This document shows, in pieces, positions 24,600 to 39,458 of a stretch of DNA of 64,000 nt (within the stretch, counting starts at the first letter, position 1; each line of letters starts with the position of its first letter). The stretch spans positions 34,400,996-34,464,995 of the forward strand of contig NC_064756.1 of the NCBI RefSeq assembly GCF_011397635.1, written 5' to 3'. The position numbers and the translations under genes are program-made. The DNA is from Epinephelus fuscoguttatus. Its lineage: Eukaryota > Chordata > Actinopteri > Perciformes > Serranidae. A model generated the notes under the pieces. The model did no database searches. It saw nothing but the letters and a program-made list of their open reading frames with translations, and was not told the DNA's origin.

Positions 24600-26053
24600 C
24601 ATGATGGTTATGATCAAGGACAAGTGTACCCGGCCCGGAGGGTTACCGGGGCCCCGCCCTGGAGCCAGGCCTGGGGTTGGGGTCCGTGGGCGAGCGCCTG
24701 GTGGTCGGGCCTTCGCCCATGGGGTCCATGCCGGGCCCAGCCCGAACTGGCTACATGGGTTCGTCCCCCTGCAGGCCCACCACCCGTAGAGGGATCCAGA
24801 AGGATTCGGTGCAATGTGGATTGGGCAGCAGACCAAGGCGGGGGCCTTGGCGGTCCGATCCTCGGTTACAGAAGTTGGCTCTTGGGACATGGAATGTCAC
24901 CTCTCTGGCGGGGAAGGAGCCGGAGCTTGTGGAAGAGGCTGAGCGTTACCGGCTAGATATAGTCGGCCTCACCTTGACACATAGTTCCGGCTCTGGAACC
25001 CTAGTCCTTGAGAGGGGTTGGACTCTCTCCTTCGCTGGAGTTGCTCCGGGTGAGAGGCGGACGGCCGGGGTGGGCTTTCTGATAGCCCCCAGACTCTCTG
25101 CCTGTACGTTGGGGTTTACCCCAGTAGACAAAAGGGTTGCTTCCCTGCGCCTTCGGGTCGGGGAACGGGTCCTGACTGTTGTCTGTGCTTATGCACAACA
25201 GTTCAGAGTACCCACCCTTTTAGAGTCCCTGGGACGGGTGCTGGACAGTGCCCCAACCGGGGACTCCATTGTTCTGCTGGGGGACTTCAACGCTCATGTG
25301 GGCAATGACAGCGGGACCTGGAGGGGCGTGATTGGGAGGAACGGCCTGCCCGATCTGAACCCGAGTGGTGTTCAGTTATTGGACTTCTGTGCGGTCGCAG
25401 TTTGGCCATAACTAACACCATGTTCAAACATAAGGATGTCCATCGGTGCACGTGGCACCAGGACAGCCTAGGTCGCAGGTCAATGATCGACTTTGTAGTC
25501 GTATCATTTGACCTGCGGCCCTATGTTCTGGACACTCGGGTGAAGAGAGGAGCAGAGCTGTCAACTGATCCCCCCCTGGTGGTGCGGTGGATCAGATGGT
25601 GGGGAAGGCGCCGCAGACCTGGCAGGCCCAAGCGAACAGTGAGGGTCTGCTGGGAACGCCTGGCGGAAGAACCTGTCCAGATGATCTTCAACTCCCACCT
25701 CCGGGAGAGCTTCAACCGCGTCCCGAGGGCGGAGGGGGACATTGAGTCCGAATGGGCCTTGTTCCGCTCTGCCATTGTTGAGGCGGCGGTCGCGAGCAGT
25801 GGCCGCAAGGCCGCTGGTGCCAGTCGCGGCGGTAATCAGCCATCAGGCTGAAGAAGGAGGCCTACAGGGCATGGTTGGTCTGTGGGTCTCCGGAAGCAGC
25901 TGACGGGTACCGGCGGGCCAAGCGGAGCGCAGCGGCGGCAGTCGTGGAGGCAAAAACTCGGGCGTGGGAGGAGTTCGGTGAGGCCATGGAGGAAGACTAT
26001 TGATCGGCTCCAAAGAGGTTCTGGCAAATCATCCGGCGCCTCAGGGGGGGAAG
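24600..26053 (+). pseudogene. LINE 5' region and APE endonuclease segment (inverted half)
   Basis: GC-rich 5' leader from about 24618 ('tacccggcccggagggttac') precedes the APE-type endonuclease: [20 protein letters not shown] (about 24880), [17 protein letters not shown] (about 25275) and SMIDFVVVSFDLRPYVLDTR (about 25480). The linker reaches FWQIIRRLRGG near 26040. A one-base change near 25400 and a stop near 25850 interrupt the frame. Bases 24588-24617 at the inner junction do not clearly belong to either half. 'cttgctca' is tandemly doubled at 26061-26076, by the outer end. Confidence 0.82.
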
Positions 26054-26950
26054 GCGGCAACTTGCTCACTTGCTCACACTGCAGTGTTGTTAGCTGCTTC
26101 AAGTTACTGCAGGCATTAAGTGAATGCTTGCTGTTGTTGCAGTAAGGACAGTATTTCTTAATCCTCTCCTTAGAGACTGCAGGCTTAGGCTTGAGGTCAG
26201 CTGGCTGGGTTTTGATGCATAGGAAGAGGAAGATGGTGGTGGTCTTCTCTGAGGGCTTGGGTGCTTTCCTTGTTTCTTTCTTTGCTGAAGCCTCTCCTTT
26301 TGAACTGTATCTGGCTGTGTCCACCTGAATTTGAATTTAAAATTCCAACCAATCAGAAAGATCCAGAAGTCTGAGGATTGGAGTGTGATGCAGGATAAAG
26401 CGACGGAAACTGGATCTCAGGTCATGAGGTAGCTTCCCCAGCAGTCTAGGCACATGTGATCCACACTGTAGCTCCACATTACCTTACAAGGTAACACAAG
26501 GGAGCACATCTTTAATGCAAACATGTGGAAGGCCTTCAAATTGCTGCTGGCTACATTGGGACCATCCATTAACTCCACATTAACTGTTGGTTCAGAGCAT
26601 CCGTATTGGCTGTGTAAGGGTGATGTGAGTTAGAATAAGAATCAGCAATTAAGAGTTTAAGGTGGTCAACGATTTGGAATTCGAACCTCTCTGTTGCGTC
26701 CGCTGGGAGGATGTTGTCAAGTGCAGTTTTGGCGTTCCCCCTTGGTATGACTGTTCTTGACCACCAATGTGGCTCCTTTGTCTGGAATGGGAGTGACCAC
26801 ATCGTGAGGAATAGTCCCGTCTGGGTATGGAGTAAAAATGTGTGTTTACTTCCACATGGCTTGGCTCAGGGACATGGTAGTGATCAGGGGAACAGGCTCT
26901 GTGCCTCTCATTCTGGTCCAGAATGATGTTGCGCACTCGGTGCAAGCAGC

Positions 26951-27685
26951 GGGAGGTGTAGACAGTATTTCTTTATGGTTTCTCTGTGTCAAGACACTGT
27001 TGTAAAGCCAAAGAAAAGATGCAGAGTCAAAGCATTCAATTAAACTAGTGGAAAAATACAGAAAATGTCACTATGAAAACAGAGATAGAGGAGAATGGTT
27101 GGTCAGGTTGAAAAAGAGAAACAGGAACCAGCCATAACCTCTCCAGTAACTCTCGAGTTAGTCCATGCTGATGGTTGCTGGCACCCATTTACAGTAAATC
27201 AGTGCCGTTCCAACAAGGTGTGCTGTCAACATGTCCCGGGGACAGGTTTGCCAACAAAATTTCCAAAAGTGGCGAGCTACACACTTCAAGCCATTTTATA
27301 GCTGTAGTCATTGCTAAATTCAAATCTGAACTGCATTTTTAAGGATATACGCAATATTAAGCATAGTAAATAAGCGCAAACGTTTTGTTCTTCTTTGTAT
27401 TTTCCTTTGTTCTGATCTATACCACTGATTAAAATCAGTAAATTACATCTTTGTGAAACACATCCACAGGTTTTATGAATGCCCAGTAAGGTTATTATGG
27501 TTAACTAAAAAGAAACTAAAAGCTAGCCATAGGTGTAAAAAACAGTTTAGTTAACTGCAATAAAAATAAAACCTAGACTTCTGCAAAAAATAAAAACTAA
27601 CTGAAACATCCATGTCTGTCCGGTCTTATATGTAGCTATGACACTGGACAATGCTTCAGTTTGTTGTAGCAAAGAAGCTACATAT
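26951..27685. other. Intergenic DNA between the BEL/Pao fossil and PSMD8
   Basis: AT-rich sequence from 27300 onwards; no gene. The missing outer end of the BEL/Pao fossil may lie in the first part, but I could not match an LTR. Confidence 0.35.
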
Positions 27686-28065
27686 CCTAAAACAAGGATG
27701 CTTCATACATCTTTGGTGTCAAAGTGGACACCCAAGATATGTGTCACCACATCATGATGTTGACCTTTGACCTTTTGAAATAAAATGTTATCCCTTTATG
27801 ATTTCATCCTATTAGACATTTGTGAGAAATTTAGTCATAATTAGCATGTGACTTCTTGAGTTATGGCCAAAAGCGTGTTTCGTGAGGTCACAATGACACT
27901 TGACCACCAAAGTATTAGTTCACCATTGAGTCCAAGTGGACACTGGTGCCAAATTTGGAGAAATTCCCTCAAGGTGCTTGGGATACCACGAGAATGGGTG
28001 GACTGACAGGCAGATGGATGGCCAACCCTGGCCACGGCTGTCATCGGTGCAGAGGCACACGCTCT
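27686..28065. repeat. Dispersed fish repeat ('gccaaatttggagaaattcc')
   Basis: It contains 'gatgttgacctttgacctt', 'ttgagtccaagtggacac', 'gccaaatttggagaaattcc' and 'ctcaaggtgcttgggatacc', and ends near 'ccacggctgtcatcggtgca' and 'gaggcac'. I recognise this as a very common interspersed repeat in fish. Ends are approximate and the superfamily is unknown. Confidence 0.5.
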
Positions 28066-29155
28066 GGAAACTAAATGAAACTAAACTGAATTGAAAACAA
28101 ACATTAAAAACGAGTACTGAGTAAAAACTAATGAAACATATAAAGCTATAATAACTTTGGTGCCCAAACCACCTGCATGAGCTTCCTTGAATCAGCACAG
28201 AAAGACTCGCAGCTTTCATAACACAGAGAGAGACAGAGGGAGAAGATTCTCATCTATTAGAGAAAACATTCAGAATATTTCTTACATTAATGACTGGCAT
28301 GTGGTAAATTGATTAGTTCCTGGAAATTACTTGAATCCGCATAAAGTTAGAAGTGATGTAAAAAAAAAACTGGAAAGCAGTCATTCAGAAAGTTTATTTT
28401 CAGAATCATTTATTGCAGGCAAAGATTTAATATCAACTGGATTACAAACCATCTAGGGAGGAAGAGGAATTTCCATTTAGAAAACACTCACAAACTTCAA
28501 CGGCAATTCTGTCAGTTGCTAGGATACAAAGCAATACATTTCTGAGAGCTCTATAAGGAGAAAATTAACTTTGTGTACAAAAAGATTTTGGTGAAAATTA
28601 GGGGGAAAATGTTGAGTTGATAGTCTTGTGTGACACTGACAGGCAAAGTCACAGGGTAGTTATTGTAATTAGTTGAATTGTAATTGTCAAAGAGTTGAGG
28701 CCCAAGGGTTTTAAATGTAGTAGCTGGACTTGAAGTTATTATTTCTCTCTCACCAGTTGGTAATACGCCATAAAAAGCTCAGTTTTAATGCTGCTGAGAT
28801 GGCATCTTAGATAAAATAATTAACTCTATCATTGAAACCCTTGAATGTCTTCAGTGACAGGTAGATGTGTAGCTATTGCTGAGTAGACTGGTCACCAATG
28901 GTACTTTTGTTTGTTTTTCCACCACCTATTGAAATAAAAACAAACTTCCAGACAGGAAGACCTGCAGATGAGTGGAATACAGGAAAAATAAATGTTGATA
29001 GATTTTTGAGGTATGGGCAACAAATCAACCACTCTGGCAATCAACAAAGTCATATCCCTCAAGGCAACTGCATTTGAGCTGACTGGATGTATACTGGATC
29101 AGCGGTGTGTGTCTGAGTGTGTCTGTACATGGCTGAGTGTGTTCCTGGGGGCGGA
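28066..29155 (-). other. Probable PSMD8 3' UTR and downstream DNA
   Basis: On the minus strand two AATAAA signals lie close together (plus-strand TTTATT at about 28391 and 28409), roughly 750 bases after the PSMD8 stop. They are candidates for the poly(A) site. No other feature was seen. Confidence 0.4.
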
Positions 29156-34110
<4,955 letters not shown>

Positions 34111-34218
34111 GGTGATTCTGCAAAATATACGACACCGGCCACCGGAATACGTTAAATGACTGTCGTGAAGTTCTCTTGTTGCCATAGTTCCTTGTGACTG
34201 AGCAGACGGCGGATCAAG
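34111..34218. promoter_or_regulatory. Bidirectional promoter between PSMD8 and NUP88
   Basis: Only 108 bp separate the two start codons, which point away from each other, so both transcripts must start within or very near this interval. A YY1-type motif, CAAGATGGCGGC (34215-34226), overlaps the NUP88 start codon, as in many vertebrate housekeeping genes. Two 'ccgg' sites are near 34136-34145. No TATA box is obvious. YY1 use is inferred from the motif only. Confidence 0.7.
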
Positions 34219-36381
34219 ATGGCGGCATTCGGCACGGAGCGGTGGCTAAATGACTTACCAAACCATATTATTTTCCAAAAAATACGAGAGAAGTTGGAGT
34301 CAGAACCCACCGCGAATGAAAGAGGGATTGATAAAAACCTCACCTTTTGTTTGGGTGGGGACTTGTTTGTGTGGGATGACACAGACCGCGTGTTTTACAC
34401 GACCAACTTGCGACAGCTAAACACGGATGAGAGTCGCAGTAGCGGGAAATACCAAACCTTGCTGTGCATCAACCCTCCTCTCTTCGAGCTGTGCCAGGTG
34501 TTGCTAAGTCCAACTCAACACCACGTCGCTCTCGTCGGTCAGCGGGGCGTCTCGGTGCTGGAGCTTCCTCAACGGTGGGGAAAGAGGTCCGAGTTCGAGG
34601 GCGGACGGAGTGAGATCAACTGTAAGACCATCCCGGTTGCGGAGCGCTTCTTCACCAGCTCACCGTCGGTGAGTCTACGGCAGGCGGCTTGGTACCCCAG
34701 CGAGACCGATGAGCCCCACCTGGTGCTGCTCACATCCGACAACACCATCAGGTTTTACGGCTTGAAGTCGCCCCAAACGCCGGCCAAAGTGCTATCACTG
34801 TCACAGTCGGAAGATGACAGCAGCAGCAGCCATCCTCCCGCCCGCTCCTATGCAGCATCTCTTGGCGAGATAGCAGTGGCTTTTGACTTTGGGCCGATGT
34901 CACCCCCACTTCGACAGCTGGCAGCACGGAGCTCCAAAGAACAGCTGGTCTACCCTCTGTACATCCTCTACGAAAATGGGGAGACTTATGTGAGCTACAC
35001 GAGCCAGGCAAATGGTGTGAGTCTGACAAAACCTGTTGGACCCCTCCCAATGTATCCTGCAGCAGAGGATAACTATGGCTATGATGCTTGTGCCATTCTC
35101 TGCCTGCCATGTGTGCCTAGTATCCTCGTCATCGCCACTGAAACAGGCACACTGTATCACTGTGTGGTGTTGGAGTCTGAAGAAGAGGAAGAGGCAGGGG
35201 CAGTGGAGAAGTGGAGTCGAGGAACAGAAGCCGTGCCAGCTCTCTATGTATTTGAGTGTGTTGAGCTGGAGCTCACCCTCAAAGTAGCAACAGGAGAGGA
35301 TGAGGAGCCCCAAGAATTTGATTTCACCTGCCCAATCAGACTGCACAGAGACCCCTTATGCCAGCACAGGTATCATTGCACCCACGAAGCAGGAGTGCAC
35401 AGTGTGGGGCTAATCTGGGTCAACAAGCTGCAGAAGTTTCTTCAGTCAGGCGAGGAGGATAAGGACAGTCTTCAGGAGCTGGCTGCTGAGAAGCGCTGTA
35501 TTGTGGAGCACATTCTTTGTACCAGACCACTCCATACTAGTCAGTCAGCTCCAGTTCGTGGCTTTTTGATTGTCTCTGACCTTTCCTTGGGTGCCACCAT
35601 GATCTGCATCACCAGCACCTATGAGTGTATCTTGTTGCCCCTGCTGAGCTCCATTCGCCCTCCCTCCCCTCCCCTGCTCTGTTCTCATCCAGGTCCAGGC
35701 TCTGGGAGCTCCCCTCTGCGCGGCCTGGCTGACGACTCTTTTGAGCAGCACATCCGCAACATCCTGGCACGTAGCTCCACCAATCCTCTTGTACTCAAGG
35801 CTGGAGACAAGGACAAATCACCACCACCTCCAGAGTGTCTCCAGCTCCTCAGCAGAGCCACACAAGTCTTCAGTGAGGAGTACATTCTCAAGCAGGACAT
35901 GGCCCGTGAAGAGATGCAGAGAAGGGTGAAACTCCTAACAGGCCAAAAGAACAAGCAGCTGGAAGAGTTGACTCTATGCAGGGAGGAGAGGAAGAGTCTG
36001 AGAGAGGCAGCAGAGAGGTTGGCTGATAAGTATGAAGATGCAAAGTATCGCCAGGAAACCATTATGAACAGGGTTAAAAAAGTGCTGGGCAGCCTGCAAA
36101 GCCAACTACCAATACTGTCAAACAGTGAAAAGGATATGAAGAAGGAGCTGCAGATCATCGGCGATCAGCTGAAACACCTGGACAACTGCATTAAACAGGT
36201 GAACATGAAGATGGAGTACCAGAAGTCGCAAGTGGACAAGGATGTGCCTGCAGCCAGGACAACAGTCTCACTCAATGCCCACCAGAAGAAGGTCGTTCAG
36301 GATGTCCTCAGAGAACAGGGACAGCAAATTGGTGACATGATGAAACAGATCAAAGACATCAAAAACCATTTCAGTTTCTAA
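34219..36381 (+). CDS. NUP88: NUP88 nucleoporin, uninterrupted single-exon frame
   Basis: Nup88 is a cytoplasmic-side nuclear pore protein that works with Nup214 and Nup62 in mRNA and protein export. The frame gives 720 residues, close to the human length (about 741). It aligns from end to end with remembered human NUP88: [66 protein letters not shown] and [16 protein letters not shown]. Residues about 1-510 form the predicted beta-propeller; about 545-715 form coiled coils ([20 protein letters not shown]). The protein ends DIKNHFSF. There is not one intron, whereas mammalian NUP88 has many. An AATAAA at 36746-36751 ends a 3' UTR of about 390 bases. No damage is visible, so it looks functional. 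Confidence 0.96.
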   Translation: MAAFGTERWLNDLPNHIIFQKIREKLESEPTANERGIDKNLTFCLGGDLFVWDDTDRVFYTTNLRQLNTDESRSSGKYQTLLCINPPLFELCQVLLSPTQHHVALVGQRGVSVLELPQRWGKRSEFEGGRSEINCKTIPVAERFFTSSPSVSLRQAAWYPSETDEPHLVLLTSDNTIRFYGLKSPQTPAKVLSLSQSEDDSSSSHPPARSYAASLGEIAVAFDFGPMSPPLRQLAARSSKEQLVYPLYILYENGETYVSYTSQANGVSLTKPVGPLPMYPAAEDNYGYDACAILCLPCVPSILVIATETGTLYHCVVLESEEEEEAGAVEKWSRGTEAVPALYVFECVELELTLKVATGEDEEPQEFDFTCPIRLHRDPLCQHRYHCTHEAGVHSVGLIWVNKLQKFLQSGEEDKDSLQELAAEKRCIVEHILCTRPLHTSQSAPVRGFLIVSDLSLGATMICITSTYECILLPLLSSIRPPSPPLLCSHPGPGSGSSPLRGLADDSFEQHIRNILARSSTNPLVLKAGDKDKSPPPPECLQLLSRATQVFSEEYILKQDMAREEMQRRVKLLTGQKNKQLEELTLCREERKSLREAAERLADKYEDAKYRQETIMNRVKKVLGSLQSQLPILSNSEKDMKKELQIIGDQLKHLDNCIKQVNMKMEYQKSQVDKDVPAARTTVSLNAHQKKVVQDVLREQGQQIGDMMKQIKDIKNHFSF

Positions 36382-38274
36382 GGACTGCAGAAAACAGTAA
36401 AAATGTATTGAAAAAAACGGGTGACATAATTCAAATGTTCTTTTGACAATGGTGATTTAATCTGCCTTTTGGTGACATTTGGTGAGAAGCTGAAATGAGT
36501 GCTGTAGTTATAAGTTCATGTGCCATGTGTGGGACGGTAATTTGAATTGAAATATATTTTATATACATTGATTTAACTTTACCTTTTATACTACATATTG
36601 TTTGTAGGTTTGCGTTCATATCTCAATGTCAAACGTTAAGGTTTGAATCAGTGATTTAGACAGAGCAGAATATGCGATGTATAGGCAGGAAAAATGGGAA
36701 ATATTTTAAGCTTTTCAAACTGGTTTGTTAACTTTTCGGAATAATAATAAAAGTTAAAGCTCTCTAACTGTCCTTACTCATTTCTGACACATATCAACCA
36801 ATTACTCTTATACAAGTAAATTAAAAACAGAGGAACTTTAAGTTAAAAAACAGAAAAGGAAGTTAGAAAAATAGGTTCATACTTTTTTTTTAGTCTTTTT
36901 TAATACATTACTCTCAAAATTGAAAGCTATTGGTTGCTGTAATTATTCCATCTGTTCATACTGGCCACAAGGAGATCCCTTCCTACTGCAACTCCAAAAA
37001 AGATGGAAGGTCAAAATCCATAGTTTTTGTTGCGTCCAGCTGGGTGAATTATAAATGCATTCTTGAGTTAGGCTGAAGCTGCTGCAACTTTTTATTAGTT
37101 TTGTCAACCTGAAAATGTTATGCACAAAAGAAGGACTTAAGATTTTGACCCATATCATGGTCCACCTCAGGGCCAGTGCAGACCGGAGAAACAGTCACAG
37201 CATCTAGTATTGCATTTGTACAAACTTGAAAAATTAACAGGTATCCTGAAATACATACAGCTGCATGCCTCCAGTCTGCCATCTACAGTTGGATACTGTA
37301 TTGTACCGTTTCAGTCTAAAGTTGCCAGGAATACTGTATCCAGCAGATGTCACCCCTCTCCATAGTTGGTGACCTCAGTTTTTCTTCCACAGCAGGTTTT
37401 CCAGAGGAATTCCCCACGTAAACACAGAGTGACGTATACGGAGACCCCGGTTTTGTTGAGTAATCTTCATTGTTGGGGACATCTGATGTTGGTGGGGATC
37501 CTTGGCTGGAGCGTGGGCCTGCCTTCAGGTTTCACCTCATTGCTGTCTCAGCATTGTGTAGCTTGATCTGAGCAAATGTTTGAGATGGGTTATGACTCAG
37601 CTGAACCTATTATGTAGCAGCTGCTATGGGGATCTTTTATTCTGTTCTTTAAAAAGCCATTGGTAGCAATGACTTAACAACAAGTCAGCGGACTTTCATT
37701 TCTAGTTAAGAAACTCTAACATTTCAGCTTAATGTTGTCACCTCACTTGACTTATTTCACACATTGCCTCCCTCTGCTTCTCACACACACACACATACAC
37801 ACATAAATACACAGAGGAGGGTGTGGTGTGCTGCAGGTCTAGCTGAGGAATTCTCCAAATAGGGGGGATGTTGTTAGAGTCTCTCATAAAGGTACAGTGT
37901 CTAGATCCTGTGTATGAGCCCAAGGAAACTTAGCAGACCCTATGAAAGGAGATATTAATAACTCTTGAGCCAACCCACCACATTCTTCACATGTGAGTCA
38001 CTGTAAGCCAGAGAGCAGGGAGGAAAGGGCTGCATTGCCTCTGTTTCTCATTTGTGTTTCTTTCCATGGAGGAGTGGAACAGGGAGGCGGGGAGGCCACC
38101 CCTTCTTCTACGAACCTTGAAAGCTTTATGTGAAACACACATGGCTCTGCACGGGACACATATTTGTGCTTATACTGCATAGCAGACGCAGGATAAAACC
38201 AAAAACATCTACAGGCGTGCTGGTGAGGGAGCAAATGTAGAAGTAAAAAGGGTTAAGGGGGAATAGACTATAAA

Positions 38275-38278
<4 letters not shown>
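36382..38278. other. NUP88 3' UTR and intergenic DNA
   Basis: Contains the NUP88 poly(A) signal AATAAA at 36746-36751 and otherwise AT-rich, non-coding sequence, with a short CA-rich patch at 37781-37815. No gene was recognised. Confidence 0.5.

Positions 38279-38341
<63 letters not shown>
38279..38341. repeat. (TG)n(AG)n microsatellite
   Basis: Pure TG repeats from 38279 to 38328 (about 25 units), followed by AG repeats to 38341. Confidence 0.98.
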
Positions 38342-38640
38342 AAGAGGCAGAGAAAAGACTTCAGATGGTGGGAATGAGAGAGGAGAGAGTCACGGAAAAT
38401 GGTGGTATGGGGACTTGGCAGGGGAGAGTGTGACTCACTGTTTATGTGGTCCGTCACTGAGAGACCAAGTGAGTTTGATCGAAAAGAAAATGTAAAAAGA
38501 GTGCCAAATTAAATGCACTCAACTATTAGTTCTGTATTAAGTACTCTAGTTTAATTGTAGACATTTTTAATGACTTAAGTGATGTCTATTTTTTTTACAT
38601 ATAAAAGGATCACTAAAGAGACATGGCACAGTCAGGGAAC

Positions 38641-39458
38641 TTTATTTGGTTACAACAATAGTTAACATGACAACAGATGGTGGAGCTGTGTACAGTAGTC
38701 AGTAATATATCAATCTTTCAGTCTAGTTGAAAAGTTATTCTCAGCATGTTCTTTTATACAACTGAGGTCTTGCTCCTGCACATACAAAACAATAGCAACA
38801 ATTACAAAAATAATATATAAAGTTTATGCACAAAATTGTGGCATGTAAAGCAACAAAAGTGAAATGCATTCAGGTTATTAGATTTGTGCTGCCAGTTTCA
38901 GTTGAAAATGCTATAAACAAATCATTTGAGCACGATGAATTTGTAGATGATACCCTCACTGGAATGTGACCAGACCTGAAAATAAATGGCACAATCCTAC
39001 AAATGATCACCAAGATAATACTGTGCTGCCCCGATCTAGTCACTGAAGGAATGTTAAATCTAATACAGAAAGGTTTAGCTCTGTATTCTGTCAAATACAT
39101 GCTGAATACTATTCACTTAGAGGGTGCCAGCCTTTTATTTCTGCTCTGCAAACACAAGTAGATATATATTTTTAAAGCTCATCATGAAAAGCTAACTTTG
39201 AGAAGCCAAAGGGAAGAAGCAACCAGACCCATGTGACTTCTTAATGCACAATCTTTTGCTGTAAGCCCTTACTCTCAAAGGATTTACTTACACTTTAATA
39301 CAGTATGTTTCATTGTGCAAGACTGAAATCAGTCTCAGAGGAAAAGTTGAACGCATTACATACAAACATTTTGACTTGGGTCTGGGGGAAAACAAGAGCA
39401 AATGCAAACAGTAGCACAGCCAATAGAGAAGAGTCTCTTTCAGCTCCTTGTGACATGT
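38641..39458 (-). other. Probable EHD2 3' UTR
   Basis: Plus-strand TTTATT at 38641-38646 reads AATAAA on the minus strand, about 815 bases after the EHD2 stop, and is a good candidate poly(A) signal. Another is near 39135. No coding content. Confidence 0.5.

Larger units (their letters stand above)
22899..26079 (-). mobile_element. Non-LTR retrotransposon (APE-type LINE) with an inverted 5' half
   Basis: Read on the minus strand, the insertion starts with an antisense copy of the element's 5' part (endonuclease, 26079 down to about 24600). It then continues with a sense copy of its 3' part (reverse transcriptase, 24587 down to 22899). The two parts abut in element coordinates: the endonuclease half ends in 'ggcaacttgctca' and the RT half begins 'acttgctcacactg'. 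Almost nothing is lost between them. The 3' end is a run of GAC units rather than poly(A). A 12-bp target duplication flanks the whole. This is the expected product of twin priming. The clade is not certain (RTE/I/Rex-like architecture with no RNase H seen). Confidence 0.85.
18540..26950 (-). mobile_element. BEL/Pao LTR-retrotransposon fossil, interrupted by two later insertions
   Basis: This is an old, broken retroelement read on the minus strand. Recognisable parts in order are: a gag-like region with zinc-knuckle cysteines (about 26950-26092, resuming 22886-22790), an aspartyl-protease (DUF1758-like) region (about 22784-22160), Pao-type reverse transcriptase (about 22133-21280), an RNase H/A17-like region (about 21190-20470), and an integrase with its C-terminal part (about 20350-18650). 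A LINE (22899-26079) and a hairpin element (19407-20005) lie inside it. Flanking LTRs were not recognised, so the outer limits are approximate. It is broken at many places, on the order of ten or more besides the two insertions, so it is a dead copy older than both guests. Confidence 0.8.

Noticed and set aside
18540-26950. Possibility that the BEL/Pao region is a host gene of retroelement origin
   Set aside because: It is interrupted many times and carries two insertions, so there is no sign of a preserved function.
26951-27300. Outer LTR of the BEL/Pao fossil
   Set aside because: I compared this region with 18330-18540 by eye and found no convincing direct repeat, so no LTR is claimed.
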